Positions 1-4,317 of a stretch of DNA of 6,194 nucleotides are shown piece by piece. Source of the DNA: Pedosphaera sp. (GTDB lineage Bacteria > Verrucomicrobiota > Verrucomicrobiae > Limisphaerales > Pedosphaeraceae); NCBI GenBank assembly GCA_028293265.1, contig JAQGPB010000470.1, positions 1 to 6,194 of the forward strand, in the 5' to 3' direction. The notes beneath the pieces are model-generated. The model had not been told where the DNA came from, did not search any database, and worked only from the letters and a program-made list of their open reading frames with translations. Positions within the stretch are counted from its first letter, which is position 1. Every line of letters starts with the position of its first letter. The position numbers were made by a program, and so were the translations under genes.

Positions 1-9
1 ATTTATAAA

Positions 10-777
10 ATGAAATCTGTATCACTGAATGCCTATCTCCGCACGCAGGCCCGCCGTGGCGAGGTCAAAAAACTGCGCACTTCCGGCCGTATCCCCGCCG
101 TCATTTACGGCCGGCAGAAGGAACCCCAAAACCTCGAAGTCGTCTCGAAGGAGCTTGATGACCTGATTCATCATTCCGCCTCCGAAAACGTGCTCGTGGA
201 TCTCGCGGTCAAAGACGACGCCCGGCCCAAGCGCCTCGCGCTCGTTCAGGAAGTCCAGCACCACGCCCTCAGCGGCAAGGTTTTGCATGTGGATTTCCAC
301 GAAGTCGCCGAGAACGAAAAAGTCACCATCATGGTGCCCGTCGAAACCACCGGCGAATCCACCGGCGTCAAGAACGGCGGTGGCATTCTCGAACACGTTC
401 TCTTCAAGATCAAAGTGCGCGCCTTGCCCAAGGATTTGCCTGAAGTGATCACTGTGGATGTCAGCCACCTTGAAATCGGCCAGGCTATTCACATCGGCGA
501 CATCAAGCCCGGCGACGGGGTTGAAATCATGGGCGACAAACATATTTCTGTCATCGCTGTGGCTGCTCCGATCAGTGAAGCTGCTGAAGCCGCCGCTGCT
601 GAAGCGGGTGGCGCTGGTACCGCCGAAGTGGAAATGATCAAGGAGAAGAAGGAAGACGGGGCTGAAGGCACTCCTGCTGCCGGTGCTAAAGCCGGTGACA
701 AGGCCGCTCCTGCTGCCAAGGCCGGTGACAAACCAGCCGAAAAAGGCGCGGAGAAAAAGGCCGAGAAGAAGAAGTGA
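10..777 (+). CDS. rplY: 50S ribosomal protein bL25, long CTC/TL5 form with Ala/Lys/Glu-rich tail
   Basis: bL25 binds 5S rRNA in the large ribosomal subunit; the long two-domain form is also known as general stress protein CTC. The 5S-binding N-terminal domain spans about residues 1-98 and carries the family signatures GRIPAVIYG (26-34) and VQEVQHHALSGKVLHVDFHE (79-98). The C-terminal beta domain spans about 99-185. Residues 187-255 form a low-complexity tail of Ala, Gly, Lys and Glu ending in KKAEKKK, which makes the protein longer than the roughly 185-220 residues usual for the CTC form. The ATG at 10 places the conserved N-terminus (MKSVSLNAYLR) where expected, but only nine bases precede it, so the ribosome binding site and promoter cannot be judged. 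It is the first visible gene of the cluster, 47 bases before pth. The identification is secure; the function of the tail is unknown. Confidence 0.97.
   Translation: MKSVSLNAYLRTQARRGEVKKLRTSGRIPAVIYGRQKEPQNLEVVSKELDDLIHHSASENVLVDLAVKDDARPKRLALVQEVQHHALSGKVLHVDFHEVAENEKVTIMVPVETTGESTGVKNGGGILEHVLFKIKVRALPKDLPEVITVDVSHLEIGQAIHIGDIKPGDGVEIMGDKHISVIAVAAPISEAAEAAAAEAGGAGTAEVEMIKEKKEDGAEGTPAAGAKAGDKAAPAAKAGDKPAEKGAEKKAEKKK
671..731 (+). repeat. Imperfect direct repeat in the rplY tail
   Basis: CTCCTGCTGCC followed by GCCGGTGACAA occurs twice, at 671-681/691-701 and at 707-717/721-731. The second copy lacks six bases (ggtgct) in between, a two-codon deletion. The repeat encodes PAAGAKAGDK then PAAKAGDK, so copy number can vary in frame. 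This points to growth of the tail by replication slippage. Confidence 0.75.
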
Positions 778-782
778 TTTTA

Positions 783-811
783 TAGGCGGCCACTCGCCTT
801 GTGGCCGTCTA
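783..811 (+). other. Hairpin between rplY and pth
   Basis: TAGGCGGCCAC (783-793) pairs with GTGGCCGTCTA (801-811) around a 7-base loop, giving an 11-bp stem with one G-T wobble. It begins 5 bases after the rplY stop and ends 13 bases before the pth ATG. No T-run follows on either strand, so it does not look like a classical intrinsic terminator. It could weaken read-through, protect the upstream mRNA end, or limit pth translation. The structure is read directly; the function is inferred. Confidence 0.55.
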
Positions 812-824
812 ACCCGCCCCGGCC

Positions 825-1442
825 ATGGAGAACTTGCATCTCATCGTGGGCTTGGGAAATCCAGGTGCCAAGTATGCCCGGACGCGGCACAACATCGGTT
901 TTCAACTGGTGGAACGCCTTGCAGCAGGTTGGCGGGTGGATTGGACAACCGAGAAAAAGTTTCAGGCCCGGGTGGCGCGGGTGGAACGCAGCGGTAAACC
1001 GGTGTTACTTGCTGAACCGCAAACGTTTATGAATGCAAGCGGTGAAACGGTCGGGGCCATGGCGGCATTTTACCGATTGCCATTGCCGCGAATCTTAGTG
1101 ACGCTGGACGACGCCGACCTGCCGCTGGGCGAAATCCGCCTGCGGATGCGCGGCAGCAGTGGCGGTCATCATGGATTCGAGTCCATTGAGCAGCAAATCG
1201 GCAGCCGGGATTTCCCGCGGCTGCGGCTTGGTATCGGGCGAACCGGTGCCGGCAATGGCAGACGGGAAATTACGGATTACGTTTTGGCTCCGTTCAGCGC
1301 GGCGGAGACGGCGGTAGTGGAGCAGGTTCTGAAGGCGGCCTGCGCGCAGGTAGAATGCTGGTTGGACGCCGGAATTGAAAAAGCGATGAGTCAATTTAAC
1401 GGGGTGATTAAAACCCCGGATGAAAAAAGGAAAACTGAGTGA
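825..1442 (+). CDS. pth: Peptidyl-tRNA hydrolase
   Basis: Cytosolic esterase that cleaves peptidyl-tRNA released by stalled ribosomes, recycling tRNA. The signatures are in order: GLGNPGAKYARTRHNIGF (9-26) with N12 and H22, matching E. coli N10 and catalytic H20; PQTFMN (65-70) with M69 and N70; LDDADLPLG (94-102), where D95 matches D93; and SGGHHGFESI (112-121). In the last motif H116 occupies the place of the usual Asn (E. coli N114, motif GGHNG). The length of 205 residues is a little above the usual 190-195, owing to a C-terminal extension. The ATG at 825 gives the standard N-terminus one strand before GLGNPG. No Shine-Dalgarno precedes it (acccgccccggcc), and a hairpin ends 13 bases upstream, so translation may depend on ribosomes from rplY. 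The stop overlaps the rpsF start. Confidence 0.97.
   Translation: MENLHLIVGLGNPGAKYARTRHNIGFQLVERLAAGWRVDWTTEKKFQARVARVERSGKPVLLAEPQTFMNASGETVGAMAAFYRLPLPRILVTLDDADLPLGEIRLRMRGSSGGHHGFESIEQQIGSRDFPRLRLGIGRTGAGNGRREITDYVLAPFSAAETAVVEQVLKAACAQVECWLDAGIEKAMSQFNGVIKTPDEKRKTE
1400..1418 (+). promoter_or_regulatory. Hairpin upstream of the rpsF start, inside the pth 3' end
   Basis: CGGGGT (1400-1405) pairs with ACCCCG (1413-1418) around a 7-base A/T-rich loop. It lies within the last codons of pth, 20 bases before the rpsF GTG and just upstream of its A/G-rich ribosome binding site. The 3' arm contains CCG. In several bacteria a stem with a conserved CCG in the rpsF leader binds the S6:S18 complex for autoregulation, and this could be a reduced equivalent. 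The stem is visible; the regulatory role is only a guess. Confidence 0.3.
1423..1430 (+). promoter_or_regulatory. Ribosome binding site deciding the rpsF GTG start
   Basis: AAAAAAGG lies 8 bases upstream of GTG at 1439. It is the only convincing Shine-Dalgarno-like sequence ahead of any gene in the window. It supports the GTG, which gives the canonical S6 N-terminus (KRYEGLFIL), even though this start overlaps the pth stop. Confidence 0.55.
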
Positions 1443-1747
1443 AACGATACGAAGGTCTGTTCATATTGAACAACGCGGGCAAAGAAGAAGCCATTAAAGA
1501 GACGATTGACAAAGTCTCCAACGAGATAACCTCGGCAGGCGGCAAGGTCGAGACGGTGCAAAAAATGGACAAGCGGAGTTTCGTCCGCGTGGCCAACAAG
1601 AAGCACACCTCCGGCTTTTACGTGAACGTCATTTTCTCGAGTCCGCCGGCCACGCTGCCGGTGTTGCAAAGCCGCTTCAAGTTGAATGAAGACGTATTCC
1701 GTGTCCTCTTCACCGAAGCGCTCGCGCCCAAGGAAGAAGCGAAGTAG
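1439..1747 (+). CDS. rpsF: 30S ribosomal protein bS6
   Basis: bS6 sits on the platform of the small subunit and binds 16S rRNA as a heterodimer with bS18. The 102-residue product has the usual size and fold pattern: the YEGLFIL first strand (4-10), a helix rich in Glu and Lys (15-33), the GGKVETVQKMDKRSFV segment (34-49), and the YVNVIF strand (61-66) followed by the LQSRFKLNEDVFRVLF end (76-91). It starts with GTG within the sequence GTGA, which overlaps the TGA stop of pth, indicating translational coupling. The stop is followed after 8 bases by ssb. Its normal partner gene rpsR is not in this cluster. Confidence 0.96.
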   Translation: MKRYEGLFILNNAGKEEAIKETIDKVSNEITSAGGKVETVQKMDKRSFVRVANKKHTSGFYVNVIFSSPPATLPVLQSRFKLNEDVFRVLFTEALAPKEEAK

Positions 1748-1755
1748 ATTGAGTC

Positions 1756-2217
1756 ATGGCAAATTTTAACAAAGTCATTCTGGCGGGAAACCTGACCCGC
1801 GACCCGGAGTTGCGCTATACTCCCAAGGGAACGGCTATTGCTAAAATTAGCATCGCGATCAACCGCAGTTGGCGCAACGAGGCGGGCGAGACCAAGGAAG
1901 AAGTCACGTTCGTGGACGTGGATGCCTTTGGCCGCACCGCTGAAAATATCGGCCAATATTTTAAAAAAGGCCGTCCAATTCTCATTGAAGGCCGCTTAAA
2001 GTTGGATCAATGGGATGACAAGCAAAGCGGACAGAAACGCAGCAAAATGGGAGTCGTTCTGGAAAACTTCCAGTTCATGGATTCCAAGGGCGGCGAAGGC
2101 GGCGGTGCTCCCGAAGCACCCCGCGCCAGCCGTCCAGCACCCGCTGCTCCCAAGGCCGAAAGCTCCGACAACGGCGACGGACCGCCTCCACCCGAAGACG
2201 ACGACGTTCCATTTTAA
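1756..2217 (+). CDS. ssb: Single-stranded DNA-binding protein
   Basis: Ssb coats single-stranded DNA during replication, recombination and repair, and recruits partner enzymes through its C-terminal tip. Residues 3-108 form the OB fold: NKVILAGNLTRDPELRYTPK (5-24), the VTFVDVDAFGRTAENIGQYF strand and helix (50-69), KGRPILIEGRLK (71-82) and a final strand near VVLENFQFMD (100-109). Residues 110-146 are a Gly/Pro/Ala-rich flexible linker. The protein ends in DDDVPF, matching the conserved partner-binding tip (DDDIPF in E. coli), so it is full length at 153 residues. The ATG lies 8 bases after the rpsF stop with only a weak upstream purine stretch, suggesting coupled translation. Placement between rpsF and the following ribosomal genes is common in bacteria. 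Confidence 0.97.
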   Translation: MANFNKVILAGNLTRDPELRYTPKGTAIAKISIAINRSWRNEAGETKEEVTFVDVDAFGRTAENIGQYFKKGRPILIEGRLKLDQWDDKQSGQKRSKMGVVLENFQFMDSKGGEGGGAPEAPRASRPAPAAPKAESSDNGDGPPPPEDDDVPF

Positions 2218-2290
2218 ACCAAAAACTTTGCGGGTCCAGGCTCCTTGTCCCGCCTTCAAAACCTAATTTCAACTCTCAACCATTTTTTGT

Positions 2291-2902
2291 ATGCCAAAAA
2301 CTGAAGTCATACTTACCCATAACATCGTCGGCTTGGGCGCCGAGTCGGACCAGGTGAAAGTCGCCGCCGGTTACGCGCGTAATTATTTGTTCCCACAAGG
2401 ATTCGCCATCCCATTGACGGGCGCGAACAAGCGCCGCATCGAATCCTTGAAGCAGCGCCGCGCCGCCCGCGAGGCTGACGAACTCAACCACATGAACGAG
2501 CTTTCGCGCAGCCTGGCCAAGCTGATCGCCGTGGTCACGGTCAAGACCGGCGATGACGGTAAGATGTTCGGCTCCGTCACTTCCGGCTCCATCGCCGACC
2601 AGCTCAAGACGCAATTCGACGTCGCGCTCGACAAGAAGAAGATTCATCTCGAAAGCCCCATCCGCACTTTGGGTGAACACGAAGTGGAACTCCGCCTGCA
2701 TCATGACGTGGTGACCAAGCTGAAAGTCCGCGTGGAAAGCAGCACCCCGCTGCCCAAGCCGGAAGAAGCACCCGCTCATGAGGGCGATGCGAGGTCTGAA
2801 AAGCGCGGCAAGCGTTCCGAACGCCCTGAAACCTCGACCGCGGAACGTCCTGCGCGCGCCGAAAAGCCCGAACGCAAGGCCAAGACCAAAGCGGCTGAGT
2901 AA
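2291..2902 (+). CDS. rplI: 50S ribosomal protein bL9 with charged C-terminal tail
   Basis: bL9 binds 23S rRNA near the base of the L1 stalk, extends from the ribosome on a long helix and helps keep the reading frame. The N-terminal domain (about 1-50) shows VILTHNIVGLG (6-16) and AAGYARNYLFPQGFAIP (25-41). The long connecting helix runs about 45-82. The C-terminal domain carries the hallmark GKMFGSVTSGSIADQL (90-105) and ends near residue 150. Residues 151-203 form an extra tail rich in Glu, Lys, Arg, Pro and Ala, about 55 residues beyond the usual 148. The ATG at 2291 fits the family N-terminus. No Shine-Dalgarno precedes it; instead a T-run (2283-2288) lies next to the start, which could be a U-rich S1 contact. 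It is the last gene of the + strand cluster, 73 bases after ssb. Confidence 0.96.
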   Translation: MPKTEVILTHNIVGLGAESDQVKVAAGYARNYLFPQGFAIPLTGANKRRIESLKQRRAAREADELNHMNELSRSLAKLIAVVTVKTGDDGKMFGSVTSGSIADQLKTQFDVALDKKKIHLESPIRTLGEHEVELRLHHDVVTKLKVRVESSTPLPKPEEAPAHEGDARSEKRGKRSERPETSTAERPARAEKPERKAKTKAAE

Positions 2903-2914
2903 TTCGCCCCTCGC

Positions 2915-3051
2915 TGTAGCGCAGATTTCTAAATCTGCTGTGTCGCGGGTTTCCCAACCCGCAGACCATTGGCTAAATCGGCGAGTTGAAAAAATTCAAT
3001 TGTGCCGTGATTCTAAAACCGGCAAGGCGGCAGGTTTACAAAACCTGCCGC
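2915..3051. repeat. Palindromic repeat element of serial hairpins between convergent genes
   Basis: The element contains three strong hairpins of one design. They are GCAGATTT-CT-AAATCTGC (2921-2938); GCGGGTT-TCCC-AACCCGC (2945-2962); and an 11-bp stem with an ACA loop, GCGGCAGGTTT (3027-3037) pairing with AAACCTGCCGC (3041-3051). Between the second and third lies a weaker hairpin: CGGC (2979-2982) with GCCG (3004-3007), plus TTGAA (2986-2990) with TTCAA (2995-2999). The core GC(A/G)G(A/G)TTT is shared, and changes in one arm are matched in the other, so structure rather than sequence is kept. The element fills most of the 183-base gap between the rplI and lipoprotein stop codons. It resembles the dispersed intergenic palindromes common in Verrucomicrobia (from memory). 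It may act as a two-way terminator, although no T-run follows. Confidence 0.7.
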
Positions 3052-3085
3052 TCCAGCAGCGCTTCCGGGATTGTTGAGCCGATGC

Positions 3086-4240
3086 CTATCTCCGCTTCGC
3101 CTTGTTGGCGCCTTCACCCACTGACCAGATCACACTTTCAGCTTTGCCATTGACGTTGGCAGGAAACTCCAGTTGCACGTCAGTGGTTTTGGCGAAGAAT
3201 TTGGTCGGCGATTCGGCGTACATTACGAACCTCACACCGCCCACCCTCGCCACCAGTTGGTGGTTTTCCTTGGCAATCTCGACGCCGCTCTCGTAAGAAC
3301 CCGTGTAATTGTCCAGCAGCGCCTCCGGCAAAGAGAATTCGCTCTTGCCCGTTTTTCCCAATTCGCGAACCCAGACATTGCGGTAACGCACCGGGTTCCC
3401 GTGGTCTTGGAATGCAATCGGCTGCTTCTCCGGATGCGCACTGTATGGCGCGCGTTCGAGCCAGGATGTCGGCCCCAAAAGCGTCACGTTGTTCTGAATC
3501 AACACGCCGTTATGGATGACCGTCTCCCGCACCGGCGAGAGCAGCTTGCCATTCGCATCAAACCGGGGCGCGGTGTAGATGATGTCATACGTTTGCCATT
3601 TGCCAGGTGGCAGTGTGGCATTCACCAGCGGCGGATACTGGCCGTAAATCGAGCCGGCCGAACCGTCGGAATAAGTCCTGGCATTGTAGGAATCAAGCAC
3701 CTGCAATTCGTAACGATCCAGGCCGAAGAAGACCCCGCTGTTCCCGCGCCCCTGGCCTTCGCCGTGGGGCGGTGTGGGTGTCGCCCATTCGACATGGAGC
3801 TGGCAGTCGCCGAAATTCTGCAGCGTGCGAATGTAGCCGCTGCCCCTCACACACTCCATGTATCCGTCCCGCATGATCCATTTGGTGGGGCTGCCATCAT
3901 CAAGGCCGACCCACTTCGACAAATCGGTTCCATCGAACAACACAATCGCATCCGAAGGTGGCCTGCCGGGATGCTCATCCGTAGAAGCCGTACCGGGAGT
4001 CACCGCTGTCGGGGCAGGGCGGTCACGGTCATGATCCAGCCAGTTCGGGTCCGGCAACGTCGAGCCGGTGCTTTCCGTGGGAAGCGTGAGCGTGGTCAGA
4101 ACCACCGGCGCGGGTGCGGCCTCTTTTCTGGTGGTTTCTTTCTTTTTGGTGGCCTCGTGTTTCGGCGCGGTCTGGCAGCCTGAGAGGACTGCAACGGCGC
4201 ACAACGCAACGGCGAACGGAAGTGAATTATTGCATTTCAT
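3086..4240 (-). CDS. Lipoprotein with DUF1080 (3-keto-disaccharide hydrolase) domain and DUF3471-like C-terminus
   Basis: Probable exported lipoprotein acting on carbohydrates outside the inner membrane. Residues 1-22 form a lipoprotein signal peptide with lipobox LSGC, Cys22 being the lipid-modified residue. Residues 23-95 are a Lys/Thr/Pro-rich linker. Residues 97-294 match the DUF1080 family: AIVLFDGTDLSKWVG (98-112), WIMRDGYMECVRGSGYIRT (121-139), GNSGVFFG (166-173), YELQVLDSYN (177-186), GSIYGQYPP (196-204), GKWQTYDIIYTAP (213-225) and the IAFQDHGNPVRYRNVWVREL close (275-294). Members of this family hydrolyse 3-keto-glycosides or are structurally glucanase-like. Residues 303-384 (LDNYTGSYE, YAESPTKFFAKTTDVQLEFP, ending AKRR) resemble the DUF3471 domain found behind some beta-lactamase-like and peptidase proteins. 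The ATG at 4240 directly precedes the signal peptide, but no Shine-Dalgarno is visible. It lies 77 bases downstream of the Bat gene on the same strand. Substrate unknown. Confidence 0.85.
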   Translation of the reverse strand: MKCNNSLPFAVALCAVAVLSGCQTAPKHEATKKKETTRKEAAPAPVVLTTLTLPTESTGSTLPDPNWLDHDRDRPAPTAVTPGTASTDEHPGRPPSDAIVLFDGTDLSKWVGLDDGSPTKWIMRDGYMECVRGSGYIRTLQNFGDCQLHVEWATPTPPHGEGQGRGNSGVFFGLDRYELQVLDSYNARTYSDGSAGSIYGQYPPLVNATLPPGKWQTYDIIYTAPRFDANGKLLSPVRETVIHNGVLIQNNVTLLGPTSWLERAPYSAHPEKQPIAFQDHGNPVRYRNVWVRELGKTGKSEFSLPEALLDNYTGSYESGVEIAKENHQLVARVGGVRFVMYAESPTKFFAKTTDVQLEFPANVNGKAESVIWSVGEGANKAKRR

Positions 4241-4317
4241 AGATAGATCGCACAGTGATTCACCGCCAGACTAACAGCCGGCAACTCTGCCGACAAGCGA
4301 AGATCGGAAATCCGCGC

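Noticed and set aside
1..12. TATAAA-like sequence just upstream of rplY as a promoter
   Set aside because: It touches the start codon and has no room for a leader or a -35 element in the window; the real promoter would lie outside.
22..543. Open frame of 173 codons on the - strand opposite rplY
   Set aside because: Product shows no known motif; the + strand frame is unmistakably L25.
2230..2253. GCGGG ... CCCGC inverted repeat between ssb and rplI
   Set aside because: Five-base arms with a 14-base loop could occur by chance; the T-run lies about 30 bases away, so it does not form a terminator.
3173..4183. Open frame of 336 codons on the + strand opposite the lipoprotein gene
   Set aside because: It mirrors the codon pattern of the minus-strand gene, its product is Arg/His/Pro-rich with no family motif, and the opposite strand has a clear signal peptide and domain.
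4279..4292. Small palindrome CGGCA-ACTC-TGCCG between the Bat gene and the lipoprotein gene
   Set aside because: Only a 5-bp stem with no following T-run; too weak to call a terminator.
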